64,000 nt of DNA from Planctomycetota bacterium (GCA_003669585.1 QWOQ01000005.1:838502-902501); one strand, 5' to 3'; positions 1 to 9,556 are shown, counted from the stretch's first letter. Notes: generated by a model not told the origin, from the sequence alone. Numbers and translations are program-made.

Positions 1-1511
1 TCGAACTCAAGCGCAACATCAAAGAGGCATGGTGGCGCGACATGGTCACCGGTCACGATGAATTGTCTATTCTTCGCGGTGCACCCTCGACCTACGAAAT
101 GGCTGGACTCGACTGCACGATTATCATGCATCCACAGGTCTGGAAATGTTCTGGGCACTACGATCTTTTCCACGACTTTATGATCGATTGTCGAGAGTCA
201 AAAAAACGCTATCGCCATGACCAGGTCAGGGGTCGTTGGGTCACCTATCAGGGAAAGCGTATTTTTGTCGGCACACAAGTTGAGGTTGCCCACGAAGAAG
301 AGGATCTCCAGCATCGAGCCCTCAAGTTTTTTAATCTGCGGGCGAAGGACGCTGACAAACTGTCTTGGGAATTAGAGTTTGCGACCCTGTCACAACTTTC
401 TGATTTTTCGGAAGTGCTCGGGCCGGATGCCAAGAGCCTCGGAACGCTAACGCCTCCGCGCGAGTTCAACCTTATGTTCAAGACCTATGTTGGGGCTTTA
501 AGCGGAGAGGAGGGGGCGGCTTTTCTTCGACCCGAAACGGCACAAGGCATTTTTGTAAATTTCAAGAACGTTCTCGATTCCTCTCGCGTCGCCATTCCTT
601 TTGGTATTGCACAGATCGGGAAAAGTTTTCGAAATGAAATCACTCCTCGCAATTTTACATTCCGCTCTCGCGAATTCGAGCAGATGGAAATCGAGTTCTT
701 CTGTCATCCTGAGAAGTCTGCTGAATGGTATCGCTACTGGCGTGACAGGCGATTTCAGTGGTACCGCGACCTAGGACTCTCCGGTGAGCGACTGCGTTTA
801 CGCGACCACGATCCTGAAGAGCTCAGCCACTATTCGACCGGCACAGCTGATATTGAATATGCGTTTCCGTTCCTGCCGGCCGGAGAGTTTGGTGAACTCG
901 AGGGAATCGCCCATCGGGGGGACTTCGATCTTCGAAGCCACATGGAAGGAAAACTCGACCCTTCCACGCGGCCGTTGGCTGTGGAACTCAATGTGGACGG
1001 AAAACCAAAATACCGTGGTAGTGGAAAAGATCTTTCATACTTCGATGACCAAACCCGCCAGCGTTATGTTCCGCACGTCATTGAACCTTCAGCAGGTGCC
1101 GATCGGGCACTGCTCGCATTTCTGTGCGATGCCTATAGTGAAGATGAAGTTCCCGATGAAGACGGAAAACCACGCAGCCGAACCGTTTTGAAGCTTCATC
1201 CAAGACTTTCTCCGGTAAAGGCGGCTGTTCTTCCGTTGGTAAAAAAGGACGGGATGCCAGAAGTAGCGGTAGGACTCTATCGCAAACTCAAACCCCACAT
1301 GAGTGCCGTCTATGATGAAAAAGGTTCTGTGGGACGGCGCTATGCGCGTCAAGATGAAATAGGAACTCCTTGGTGTTTAACCATCGATGGACAAACACTC
1401 TTGGACAACACCGTCACTCTGCGAGATCGAGATTCACTGGAGCAGATTCGTCTTCCTGTGGATGCCTGTGTCGAAGAACTTCGTGATCGACTCTCTCTTC
1501 GAAATGTCTAA
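1..1511 (+). CDS. glyQS: glycyl-tRNA synthetase, 5' partial
   Basis: Charges tRNA-Gly with glycine in the cytoplasm. The reading frame is open from base 3 (in-frame residues ELKRNIKEAWWRDMV precede the first Met), so the true start lies left of the window. Class II synthetase motifs of the single-chain dimeric (not alpha2beta2) type are visible: FLRPETAQGIFVNF near 540–570, the FRNEITPRNFTFRSREFEQ motif 2 region near 630–690, and a C-terminal anticodon-binding domain from about 1200. The gene ends 30 bases before the next same-strand gene, so co-transcription is possible. The assignment is secure; only the N-terminal part is missing. Confidence 0.95.
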   Translation, partial: ELKRNIKEAWWRDMVTGHDELSILRGAPSTYEMAGLDCTIIMHPQVWKCSGHYDLFHDFMIDCRESKKRYRHDQVRGRWVTYQGKRIFVGTQVEVAHEEEDLQHRALKFFNLRAKDADKLSWELEFATLSQLSDFSEVLGPDAKSLGTLTPPREFNLMFKTYVGALSGEEGAAFLRPETAQGIFVNFKNVLDSSRVAIPFGIAQIGKSFRNEITPRNFTFRSREFEQMEIEFFCHPEKSAEWYRYWRDRRFQWYRDLGLSGERLRLRDHDPEELSHYSTGTADIEYAFPFLPAGEFGELEGIAHRGDFDLRSHMEGKLDPSTRPLAVELNVDGKPKYRGSGKDLSYFDDQTRQRYVPHVIEPSAGADRALLAFLCDAYSEDEVPDEDGKPRSRTVLKLHPRLSPVKAAVLPLVKKDGMPEVAVGLYRKLKPHMSAVYDEKGSVGRRYARQDEIGTPWCLTIDGQTLLDNTVTLRDRDSLEQIRLPVDACVEELRDRLSLRNV

Positions 1512-1541
1512 CGTTCTTTATCTTTCTGGAAACTTTCTACA

Positions 1542-2384
1542 GTGCGACCGGCCCTTGCCAGCGTGTGTTCTCTTGAATCCTCGCTGAACACAATTTTCGA
1601 GGACTACGCGGCCGGGCAGTGTAATGCGATTGACCTTTGGCTCGGTGCGCTGGAATGCCACCTCCAATCTCATTCGTTTGAGTCTGTACGCGACTCTACG
1701 CAACTTCATGGAATCGATCTTGTCGCGGCAAGTTTTCAAGGAGGGCTTCTGATCAGTCAAGGCGATGCCCGACGCGCGCATTGGGATCACTTCACAAAAC
1801 GCCTTTTACTTTTGAAATCGATTGGTGTGCCGATCCTCGTTGTGGCCGGTGATGCCCGCGGACCACTCCATGAATCCGATATTGCGCGTCTCGACGCGAG
1901 TCTCCGAGAGGCTGCTGCTCGTGCCTCCGACCATGGAATAAAAATAGCACTAGAATTCGACGCAACGTCGAGCTTTCCCAACAACCTGCAATCTGCCGCA
2001 GCGATTACGGATTCAATTGCTCATCCGAGCCTTGGGCTGTGTTTGGATTGGCATCACTTTTGGACAGGCTCAAGCAAGTCGGAAGACCTCGCGATGGTGA
2101 CACTGGAAAATCTCTTTCACGTTCAGATTTCTGATCTCCCTTTGATGCCGAGGGAAATGTCCTCTGATTCCGACCGCATTCTTCCCGGTGAAGGGAGTGC
2201 TCCTCCCGATCTTTTGATTGCCACACTTCATCGGATCAACTATCAAGGGGCAGTGGCAATTGAAATCCATAATCCAAGACTCTGGAAAGTGCCACCGCGA
2301 CAGTTTGGGGAAATTGCAATGACTTCGCTGCGTCGAGTGCTCGGTCAAGCGTCGATGGGATTACATTCGGATTCACCTGTGTAA
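1542..2384 (+). CDS. sugar phosphate isomerase/epimerase-like TIM-barrel protein
   Basis: A 280-residue protein resembling the xylose isomerase-like/AP endonuclease 2 TIM-barrel superfamily. Visible marks are the strand-end acidic segment IALEFDA near residue 131, LCLDWHHFW near 165 and a late VAIEIH strand near 245, which are the positions where this superfamily places metal-binding Glu, Asp and His. The substrate cannot be told from sequence. The start is a GTG 30 bases after the glycyl-tRNA synthetase stop, without a strong Shine-Dalgarno site; an internal start is possible. It is distinct from the two TIM barrels near 43–46 kb, which share an EPEPG motif that this one lacks. Confidence 0.75.
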   Translation: MRPALASVCSLESSLNTIFEDYAAGQCNAIDLWLGALECHLQSHSFESVRDSTQLHGIDLVAASFQGGLLISQGDARRAHWDHFTKRLLLLKSIGVPILVVAGDARGPLHESDIARLDASLREAAARASDHGIKIALEFDATSSFPNNLQSAAAITDSIAHPSLGLCLDWHHFWTGSSKSEDLAMVTLENLFHVQISDLPLMPREMSSDSDRILPGEGSAPPDLLIATLHRINYQGAVAIEIHNPRLWKVPPRQFGEIAMTSLRRVLGQASMGLHSDSPV

Positions 2385-2521
2385 TCTGTATTTCTTGGAT
2401 TGCACTGGAGCCTTTCTTTGAAGTGGAGTCGTTTTTGTTTTCCGCGTAACCTATGAAACACAGGTGCGCAGGATCGGTTCGCTTTGATTCTGTTCACCAC
2501 AAAGCATTGGAATGAATACTG

Positions 2522-3892
2522 ATGAACGACTCACTCGCTGCTATGGTTCCGCATATCGATCTTGCGACCGTGGATGGTCGAGCACAACTGAATGCACTTC
2601 GCAGCCTTCTTGTTTCACAAAGCTCAATCATCAGCCCGGAAAGTCAGCGGCGGACGATTGAGCTTTTCGGAAAACCGCTCTCGCCGAAAGAGGTTGTCGC
2701 CACGATATGCCGTGATATTCACGACCATGGTCTCTCTGCTTTGCTCGATTACACGCAGAGAATCGATCGTGTCACCGTCACGCCTCAAACACTGTTTGTT
2801 TCTGCTGAGGCTCTCGCTTCGGCGCAAAAGAGTGTCAGCAGTGATTTTTTGGATGCTGTTCGCAGAATTCGTGACAATGTCGAGCGATTTCAACGAGCAC
2901 TTTTGTCCCACGACGTGACCGTTTTGCTTCCTGGTGGTGGAAGTCTCTCGCAACGATATCTTCCACTCGACCGAGTCGGAATCTGTGTTCCGGGAGGCGC
3001 GGCCGCTTATCCTTCAACGCTTCTCATGACGGTTGTTCCAGCCACGGTTGCCGGCGTAAAAGACATTCTCGTTGTCGCACCACCAACACCATTTGGTTCA
3101 GACAATGTGCATGTGCTTGCCACTTGTCATGAGTTGGGCGTCACGCAGGTTATCAGGGCAGGGGGGGCTCAGGCCGTCGCCGCACTGGCTTATGGAGTTG
3201 AAGGAATTCATCGCGTCGACAAAATTGTCGGCCCTGGAAATTTATTTGTCGCGCTTGCCAAGCAACTTGTCTATGGACACGTATCGATCGATTCGATTGC
3301 TGGCCCAAGTGAGATTGTGATTGTTGCCGATTCCACAGGGAATCCAGAGTTTATTGCCTCGGATATGCTCGCTCAGGCGGAGCATTCACCCGGTTCTGCC
3401 ATCCTGCTTACATCGAGCGAACTGCTTGCTGATCAAGTCTCCAAGTCGCTGGTTCGCCGTCTTTCGAGCCTTGAGCGAGCCGATCTCACTCGTGACAGTC
3501 TCGAGCGATACTGTGCGATCGTACAAACTCGTACCGATGATGAGTCGATCGAAATCGCAAACGAACTCGCGGCTGAACATCTTTTAATCGATACTCGTGA
3601 TCCGGAAGCCACGCTTTCAGAAATTCGACATGCTGGAGCAGTGTTCTTGGGACCATACAGTCCTGTGGCAGCGGGAGACTACGCTGCAGGTCCATCGCAC
3701 GTTCTTCCCACAGGTGGCACCGCTCGGTTTTTTGCAGGGCTTTCAGCGAATGACTTTTTACGTGGCAAAAGCGTCACCAAGCTCACTCAGGCTGATCTTT
3801 CTGATCTCGCAAGCGACATCAAGATGCTTGCGAACACCGAAGGGCTTACCGCTCATCGCAGAAGCGTTGAAGCACGATTCGACAACCTCTAG
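2522..3892 (+). CDS. hisD: histidinol dehydrogenase
   Basis: Catalyses the last two steps of histidine biosynthesis, oxidising L-histidinol to histidine with two NAD+. The 456-residue protein spans the family length. Recognisable segments are RYLPLDRVGICVPGG near residue 145, RAGGAQAVAALAYG, KIVGPGNLFVALAK, DSIAGPSEIVIVAD, the zinc-ligand region LAQAEHSPGSA, and AAEHLLID near 350. It starts at an ATG after a 137-base gap from the upstream TIM-barrel gene and is convergent with the DUF1559 gene. hisC and hisB lie about 7 kb away on the same strand, beyond the pseudopilin operon, so the his genes are dispersed. Confidence 0.96.
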   Translation: MNDSLAAMVPHIDLATVDGRAQLNALRSLLVSQSSIISPESQRRTIELFGKPLSPKEVVATICRDIHDHGLSALLDYTQRIDRVTVTPQTLFVSAEALASAQKSVSSDFLDAVRRIRDNVERFQRALLSHDVTVLLPGGGSLSQRYLPLDRVGICVPGGAAAYPSTLLMTVVPATVAGVKDILVVAPPTPFGSDNVHVLATCHELGVTQVIRAGGAQAVAALAYGVEGIHRVDKIVGPGNLFVALAKQLVYGHVSIDSIAGPSEIVIVADSTGNPEFIASDMLAQAEHSPGSAILLTSSELLADQVSKSLVRRLSSLERADLTRDSLERYCAIVQTRTDDESIEIANELAAEHLLIDTRDPEATLSEIRHAGAVFLGPYSPVAAGDYAAGPSHVLPTGGTARFFAGLSANDFLRGKSVTKLTQADLSDLASDIKMLANTEGLTAHRRSVEARFDNL

Positions 3893-3943
3893 GTTTTCGT
3901 GAACGCCACCGAGGCCGATGAACTCAAATGCAACTCGTGTGGC

Positions 3944-4843
3944 TTACCAAGGATTTTTTGGAATCTCTCCATCTGAGCGATTGCCTAATTGTTGTAGTAC
4001 TGAGGGCTCAATAGTCGAAGAAACTGCCCTAGTCGATCCGTCTGCAAGCGAGACATTAATAAGCCCTCCGCCATGGTGGCTTCCAAATCCACCCACGTGC
4101 GTCAAGTCGACAGGAGTGGCTTTCTGATCAGGTGCAACAGCCCCTGTGAAATCATATTGTTTGTATATTTCAAGGGTGCCAGTGTTTCTCAAGGTCGAAG
4201 GAGTGCCCGACACCCATCCCAAATCAGAGATTTCTACATCAAAGAGATGCTCACTGAGCAGAATGGTATTTGAACTACCGTCATAAATGTCGTCAAAGCG
4301 AACTTTACTATTGAGAAAAAGAATACCGTTGTTGTCATTATTGATTGGCGATTCCACGCCATGGTGACATCCTGCGTAGTTGCTCGAAGCAATTTCATTG
4401 TCTTGAGAAACGACTGGACTGGAAGGACATCTCAGCACACTGATTCTTGCGCCTCGTACGGGCTTATTCACAGGGGCATACGCACCAGCTGCCTGATCAC
4501 AAAGACGAAACAGTGCATTTTGCTCCAAGTACGGAAGAATCTGAACAACCCAGCTGATATGAATGCCCTGCGACTCGTTGAGAATCGGTCCTGCCGGGTT
4601 GATTACCCCAGCAGGAAATGCCTCGTGGTGAAACTCATGGTTATGAAGAGACAAACCAATCTGCGTTATGTTATTCACACAACTGCATCTCCGCGCCGCT
4701 TCTCGCGCAGCCTGCACAGCAGGCAATAGAAGACCCACGAGTACTCCGATAATGGCGATGACCACTAGGAGTTCGACAAGCGTAAAAGCTTTTGAGTACC
4801 GCGATCCTTTAGCATTGTACCTGACCATTTTTTGTAAACTCAT
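3944..4843 (-). CDS. DUF1559 type II pseudopilin
   Basis: A planctomycete-type pseudopilin of 299 residues. After a short basic leader comes the prepilin peptidase site and methylated helix (KAFTLVELLVVIAIIGVLV at about residues 18–36), followed by the usual PAVQAAREAARR stretch. The body holds the DUF1559 pattern with paired cysteines, and near the C-terminus the H-x(9–10)-DG signature appears as HGGGLINVSLADG. A good Shine-Dalgarno site (AAGGAG, 8 bases before the ATG) supports this start. It is the last gene of a minus-strand run of pseudopilin and GspF-like genes, 48 bases behind the previous one. Members are thought to be exported through a type II-like apparatus; the function of DUF1559 itself is unknown. 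Confidence 0.92.
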   Translation of the reverse strand: MSLQKMVRYNAKGSRYSKAFTLVELLVVIAIIGVLVGLLLPAVQAAREAARRCSCVNNITQIGLSLHNHEFHHEAFPAGVINPAGPILNESQGIHISWVVQILPYLEQNALFRLCDQAAGAYAPVNKPVRGARISVLRCPSSPVVSQDNEIASSNYAGCHHGVESPINNDNNGILFLNSKVRFDDIYDGSSNTILLSEHLFDVEISDLGWVSGTPSTLRNTGTLEIYKQYDFTGAVAPDQKATPVDLTHVGGFGSHHGGGLINVSLADGSTRAVSSTIEPSVLQQLGNRSDGEIPKNPW

Positions 4844-4891
4844 TCCAAACGCTCCTTGATAAGGAAAAAACTTTTCTGGTGAAACTTTTTG

Positions 4892-5299
4892 TCATAGCTT
4901 TTTTGCCTCGACTGGAAATCGACGCGTTTTTCGAATCGAGTGAACCTGTCCAGTTGGATATTCGACCACCACTCGCAGATGTTTTGGCTCATCACTCGCA
5001 GCAGGGACAACCTCGATCGAAACTTCGGCACGACCAGAACCAACAATCTCTTCCGCTGAAAACATCATTGTCTCACCCGCATAAAGAGGATCTTTTTCGA
5101 GCCGTAAAAAGGCCCGATCTGCTCCCGCTTCAAGAATGGCTTCGGCTTGACGAAGATCTCGCTGCTCATGCAGTTGTCGACGTGCCAAAATAGCTCCCTG
5201 CAGCATGCCGCCGACAATCGACATCATGACCAGCATGCATACAAGAGCCACAATCAGGACAGCACCTCGTCTATGGCTACACTCTTTGTGAAGACTCAT
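4892..5299 (-). CDS. PilX/GspK-like pseudopilin-associated membrane protein
   Basis: A small 135-residue protein with a basic N-terminus, RRGAVLIVALVCMLVMMSI as a single hydrophobic helix, and a soluble tail. The helix lacks the FTLxE signature but fits the RG-(A/S)-x-L-(I/L)-x-(A/V) N-terminus of PilX/GspK-type minor pseudopilins. Its ATG overlaps the stop of the preceding gene as ATGA, which indicates translational coupling and fixes the start. Assignment to a named pseudopilin subfamily is an inference from helix shape and position in the operon. Confidence 0.7.
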   Translation of the reverse strand: MSLHKECSHRRGAVLIVALVCMLVMMSIVGGMLQGAILARRQLHEQRDLRQAEAILEAGADRAFLRLEKDPLYAGETMMFSAEEIVGSGRAEVSIEVVPAASDEPKHLRVVVEYPTGQVHSIRKTRRFPVEAKKL

Positions 5300-5844
5300 C
5301 GAGGGCTCTCCGCGGTTCTCATTCGCAAATCTCGACCTTTGATTGCATAGACACTAAGGGCGATAGGCTTGTTTCGCTCGTCGAGAGGTTTGGAGATGCC
5401 TTGAAGAGTGACGCTCGAAACCAAATCACTGATTGAAAGCACGACAGCATGTGCTTCCAAATCCTGGTGAACCACTGCATCCACCTCCCGATCAAACACA
5501 AATTCCTCGCGTGCTGACGGAATGCCTTCTTTGGAAGATGTCCGCACGACTGCCGTTGTTGATGTGAAATAATCGACCGCCCACCCATCGTGAAGCGTGA
5601 GATGAATCAATGGCTTCCCTTCGGTCGAATTGTCGCTGACAAAAACCTCCGAGGCGGCGTGAATATCTTTTCGAAACTGCCCAGATAGTCGCATGGCAGC
5701 CCTCTCACTGTCGAAAAAATGGCGGGTGTTCGACTGTGTACGCATCACTCGATGGAGAAGCCCCACCGAAACTCCAAGAACCACACTCACACCGCTTATA
5801 ACGACTATAAGTTCTATCAGTGAAATCCCACGGCGATGATTCAT
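5296..5844 (-). CDS. prepilin-type pseudopilin (GspJ-like)
   Basis: A 182-residue pseudopilin. I chose the ATG at 5844 rather than the longer frame from 5901 because it yields the canonical leader MNHRRG followed by ISLIELIVVISG, with the conserved Glu at position +5 of the mature helix, and because this ATG overlaps the previous stop as ATGA. The tail holds beta-rich segments and a late SLQRIS-like stretch, resembling minor pseudopilins such as GspJ, but the subfamily is uncertain. It is coupled on both sides by four-base overlaps within the pseudopilin operon. Confidence 0.78.
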   Translation of the reverse strand: MNHRRGISLIELIVVISGVSVVLGVSVGLLHRVMRTQSNTRHFFDSERAAMRLSGQFRKDIHAASEVFVSDNSTEGKPLIHLTLHDGWAVDYFTSTTAVVRTSSKEGIPSAREEFVFDREVDAVVHQDLEAHAVVLSISDLVSSVTLQGISKPLDERNKPIALSVYAIKGRDLRMRTAESPR

Positions 5845-6329
5845 CGGGGGTCTCCATCTGCTCTGGATTGGTTGGTCTGCCTTGCGTTGGAGAGAATCCA
5901 TGTTGCAAGTGTGAGCGGTGATTGGCGACGTCCAACCTCATTCCATACGATTCGAAGTGTCAATCGCTCACCATTTTCCACAGGTGAAAGTTCCCCCTTG
6001 ATTTCTGCACCTGGCAAATGAACTTTCGCAAATTCCGAAGGGCTTAGATTTTTCAGGAGACCGGCAATCTCTCCTGAAGGCCGCGAGGAAAGCAGCTCGG
6101 CCTGATTCGTAAGTTCATCGAGCGCACATCGATAGTGACGAGCAGAAGTCAACAATCTTCCATGCCTTACCACAAGCGGAACCGACATTCCCATAACAGC
6201 CGTTAAGAGCGTAAAGGAGACTAGTAACTCGATGCTGGTCGTGCCACGTGAAATACTTTTTCTGCAGGTCGCAGGAATCAACCAACGTTCTGGTTTTCTG
6301 CCACAGCGGATATCGAAACTGGTTCTCAC
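5841..6329 (-). CDS. prepilin-type pseudopilin (minor)
   Basis: A 162-residue protein with a pilin-like helix (RGTTSIELLVSFTLLTAVMG, here about residues 23–42), in which SIELLVSF retains the Glu after the expected cleavage site. A longer frame opens at 6497, but its first 56 residues lie inside the upstream GspF-like gene and look non-coding. A GTG at 6329 overlaps the stop of that gene as GTGA, so it is the likely start. The subfamily cannot be told; it probably forms part of a pseudopilus with its neighbours. Confidence 0.72.
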   Translation of the reverse strand: MRTSFDIRCGRKPERWLIPATCRKSISRGTTSIELLVSFTLLTAVMGMSVPLVVRHGRLLTSARHYRCALDELTNQAELLSSRPSGEIAGLLKNLSPSEFAKVHLPGAEIKGELSPVENGERLTLRIVWNEVGRRQSPLTLATWILSNARQTNQSRADGDPR

Positions 6330-7414
6330 AGGAGCCCCATGATTAATTGCTGGAGTGGCATGACTACCGCAAGCGATTGAAGTAATACAAAAATACCCAT
6401 AATGGATACTAGTATTGGCATAAGTATTTCTGCCATTGCTTCCAATTTGTAATTGACTCGACGCCTTCGCGATTGAGCCAAGCACCGAAGGATCCAAGGG
6501 CGGTTTTCGTGATCCTGCGATTCGGTCAGAAGATGCTGCTCGTTGGAAGTCAGCAATCCGCGTTGAAACATACTTTGCCAGAGATGTGTTCCTCGTTTGA
6601 TCTCATTTTGTACGACATGAAGTTTTCGTCGCAAGCCTGACTCATAGTGCCACTGCGCCAAAGCCGCCACCGTCTCCTCGACAGGCTTTCCTCCTGAATC
6701 ACATGCAGCCATTACGGTAAGCACTTCGCCACTACGAATATCTCCATGAATTCTCAATATCCGCCCAATGCACGAACGACACAGCGAGCGTCTGGGCCGC
6801 GGGAAAAAAGCCATCCACAAAAGGAGCACCATCGCAACAGCGATCGCCCACCAAGCGCCTGCAATGACGTCACCCATGTGGAGATACCACGCCATCGCAG
6901 GTGATCTTTCCATGCCAAAATCCTCAATTATTTTTTCATATTTAGGCATAATCGAAAGCAATAAAAAACTTGCCACTGGAACAAAAAGCACTGTCACGAC
7001 TGCGGCGTAGGCAAGGGCCCCCCATCGGACAAACGAATGTTGCGATTTCTTCTCGTTCGCCCCATCTGTTTCCAGAATTTGAACACGCGGATATCCTTTT
7101 TTGAGATCAATGACATTCAGACTCACGATGCATCGAACTGCCAATATTTCTTGGTCTCCAAGAATCCCTGGTATCCGAGCCACCGCATCTGCCAGCGGCG
7201 CACCCTCGTCGAGAAGTCTTCCCAGCCTGCGAACTCTATTTTGTTGCACTCCTTGTTCATCGTCGGCCCACGCTGTCAGGAGTGGTTGCAGGGGCACCTG
7301 CTGCTCGGCGGCGACAGCGATCAACATCGCCAGAGACTTTTGCTGTTCGCGCGTAGTCCAATACGGCCTCCTTCGAATCTGTTTGAGGCTCAAAATAATG
7401 TTTAATAGACGCAT
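6326..7414 (-). CDS. type II secretion system F-like inner membrane protein (third copy)
   Basis: A GspF/PilC-like platform protein of about 362 residues. It has two soluble T2SSF-type helical domains, the second with an ETVAALAQWHYESGLRRKL stretch, and three membrane helices, including ILMPILVSIMGIFVLL near the C-terminus. The frame can be extended to a TTG at 7444, but the ATG at 7414, 7 bases after the upstream stop, gives a more ordinary start. It follows two other F-like genes directly and is coupled to the next pseudopilin gene. F proteins sit in the inner membrane and bind the assembly ATPase; no ATPase gene lies nearby. Confidence 0.78.
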   Translation of the reverse strand: MRLLNIILSLKQIRRRPYWTTREQQKSLAMLIAVAAEQQVPLQPLLTAWADDEQGVQQNRVRRLGRLLDEGAPLADAVARIPGILGDQEILAVRCIVSLNVIDLKKGYPRVQILETDGANEKKSQHSFVRWGALAYAAVVTVLFVPVASFLLLSIMPKYEKIIEDFGMERSPAMAWYLHMGDVIAGAWWAIAVAMVLLLWMAFFPRPRRSLCRSCIGRILRIHGDIRSGEVLTVMAACDSGGKPVEETVAALAQWHYESGLRRKLHVVQNEIKRGTHLWQSMFQRGLLTSNEQHLLTESQDHENRPWILRCLAQSRRRRVNYKLEAMAEILMPILVSIMGIFVLLQSLAVVMPLQQLIMGLL

Positions 7415-7421
7415 GTTCGTG

Positions 7422-8462
7422 CTATCCACTGAGAAAAGAAACAAGCTTTATCAAGGGGAGAAAAAGTGCCACTACAACAAAACCAACAACAATTCCGGTC
7501 ATAACAATGATGGTTGGTCCCAGTAGGAACGCTGCATACGACATTCTTTTCTGCACTCGCATTTCGTGACAACTCGCAAGGCACTGAAGGAATGCTATTT
7601 TTGAGACCACCGACATTGGCGAATCTAAAACGTATGATACCGAGGCGGTCAGAGGGGCAATACGACCAACAGTCGATGAAACATCTCGGTGCTCAGATTG
7701 TTGCTGACTCCATTTCTGGCAGGCATTTGCGTAGCGATGGCTTGTCAGTTTGCCTGCTATTGGTACCGCTTCTAAAACGCTGACCCCTGCCTCTAGAAGA
7801 TTCACCATACATCTGGAAAAACGCGCGTCCTGTGCCGAACGGTTAACTAATACAAATGACCACGGTGAACGAGTTCGAACCACGATGCACCCCACTATCA
7901 CACATACCGTTCCCATCACGATCAGCACAACAAATCCGATTCCGCTGGACAACCAGCGTGAACCCATCAACATGACTTGGGTGGCCACAGGCATTTGCAG
8001 ACCAAAGTCGGCGTAGAGAGATTGGAATGTGGGCACAACCAATATGGATATCGCCACCAAAAGACCGATGGCAAGACACAGAATCGAGACTGGATAGGCC
8101 ACCACATTCCAGAATTGGATTTTTTTCATATCCAAGTTCTGAACAGTACTAAACCAGTACGCCACAGACTGCGGCGATCCGGAATCGCTCTTCGAGCATC
8201 GAAGGAGAGGAATCCATAATTCTGGTGAGTCTTGCAGGGCGCGCATCGCAACATCGACATCGCCTTGCTCGCATACTCGACAAAGAGTGCTCCACTGATG
8301 CCTTTTTTTTCCTGTTGAATATTCCGCCTCAATCGCCCGCAGCGCTGGCAGAATAATTTTCCCCTGAGCGAGCGTTGCATTCATCAGCGACCAGAGAATT
8401 CGATCACTACTCTCCTGATTAAGGGGCAATTCAAAGGATGATGTGGAGATGGTGCTTGACAC
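7422..8462 (-). CDS. type II secretion system F-like inner membrane protein (second copy)
   Basis: The middle of three consecutive GspF/PilC-like genes (346 residues). The first soluble helical domain is followed by a long hydrophobic pair (YPVSILCLAIGLLVAISI and GFVVLIVMGTVCVIVGCIV), then a second T2SSF domain with FSRCMVNLLEAGVSVLEAV, the usual repeat signature, and a final C-terminal membrane helix. The start is a GTG 11 bases after the upstream stop. Sequence similarity to the flanking F-like genes is low by eye, so these are diverged paralogues rather than a recent duplication. Confidence 0.82.
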   Translation of the reverse strand: MSSTISTSSFELPLNQESSDRILWSLMNATLAQGKIILPALRAIEAEYSTGKKRHQWSTLCRVCEQGDVDVAMRALQDSPELWIPLLRCSKSDSGSPQSVAYWFSTVQNLDMKKIQFWNVVAYPVSILCLAIGLLVAISILVVPTFQSLYADFGLQMPVATQVMLMGSRWLSSGIGFVVLIVMGTVCVIVGCIVVRTRSPWSFVLVNRSAQDARFSRCMVNLLEAGVSVLEAVPIAGKLTSHRYANACQKWSQQQSEHRDVSSTVGRIAPLTASVSYVLDSPMSVVSKIAFLQCLASCHEMRVQKRMSYAAFLLGPTIIVMTGIVVGFVVVALFLPLIKLVSFLSG

Positions 8463-8473
8463 AAAACAATCCT

Positions 8474-9556
8474 TCAGCGAGCCAGCGCCTTAAACATTTC
8501 GGACAGTGGGAGGAAAAGTGTGATTGCAAAAGCGAGCGTTGCGCCACCAGCGATAAAAACACAGGCCAACACGGGCATAACCGACTGTTTCCAATCAGCG
8601 TGCTGTGATGCTGCACTTCGATAGATATCTGCAGCCAACCACAGAGTTGTTTTTTGGTCCACGAACGATTCATGAGATTCATGGTTGGTAAGTACCCACC
8701 GAAGAAATGCGGGGAATTGTGAAAACTGATCGCTCACCGCACGCAGCAGCGAACCTTCATCCTTGTGTGCCGTAGCAAACGTCCGCGACGCAGCGACAAG
8801 CACCTTGTCTCCGGATATTCCTGCTGCAAGAAGCATCGCTTCTTGCAGATTCACTTTCGCTTCAAGAAGAGTTCCAAGGGCCTCGCAGTAAAGAGCGGTT
8901 CGCTGTGGACACGACTTTCCTTGGCTACTATTAAAAAAAACGTTGTCGCTTCTTTCGCCAGAATGCATTCCGCGTTGATCTTTTTTCCGAAGACCCTTGA
9001 ATAGCGGACGAGTAACATAAAAAAGAATTCCTGCAAGAACTCCTCCGAGGCACATCGGTGGGGACACCGCACCAATCCATCCCAAAACTTCAAGGCTTCG
9101 CCTTTCGGGGATACGAAACTCTTCGTAGACGCCTTCAAGGATTGGCGCAACAAATACGCCAACTGACATAATGCCTAAAACGGCGAGGCAACACACAATG
9201 ATCGGATAGCAAAAGGCGATCCACACCTGATGTTTTTGTGTGTTGAGAGAATCTCCAAGTCGTTGTACGTGCGCAAGAAGTTCTTGCCGACTGCCGCCTC
9301 GCCACACTGCTTCAACAAGGCTTTGATACACAGAAGGAGTGTTCCCTGCTTCTGAGCGAAAGGCACTTTCAAATGATTCCCCAGAGACAACTCTTCCGGT
9401 GACCCGGGTGCTGATCTCTAAAATTGCATCTGCCAAAGGCTTTGCCTGAAAACTTCCCATTGGCACTCCTGCTTTGAGAAGTCCACTGAGCTGTTGGTTC
9501 AATGCAATGTAGTCGTCGATGTTTGCGCATTGCATAGCAATCATTCCGCAACCCAT
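8474..9556 (-). CDS. type II secretion system F-like inner membrane protein (first copy)
   Basis: The first gene of the pseudopilin operon, 360 residues. It shows the GspF architecture: an N-terminal helical domain with LSGLLKAGVPMG near residue 22, a hydrophobic pair (YPIIVCCLAVLGIMSVGVFV and the GVLAGILFYV segment), a second domain with LYCEALGTLLEAKVNLQEAM near residue 225, and a last membrane helix ending LFLPLSEMFKAL. Several ATGs (9556, 9544, 9535) could serve as the start. The promoter of the operon is expected in the 123-base gap up to 9679. Confidence 0.85.
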   Translation of the reverse strand: MGCGMIAMQCANIDDYIALNQQLSGLLKAGVPMGSFQAKPLADAILEISTRVTGRVVSGESFESAFRSEAGNTPSVYQSLVEAVWRGGSRQELLAHVQRLGDSLNTQKHQVWIAFCYPIIVCCLAVLGIMSVGVFVAPILEGVYEEFRIPERRSLEVLGWIGAVSPPMCLGGVLAGILFYVTRPLFKGLRKKDQRGMHSGERSDNVFFNSSQGKSCPQRTALYCEALGTLLEAKVNLQEAMLLAAGISGDKVLVAASRTFATAHKDEGSLLRAVSDQFSQFPAFLRWVLTNHESHESFVDQKTTLWLAADIYRSAASQHADWKQSVMPVLACVFIAGGATLAFAITLFLPLSEMFKALAR

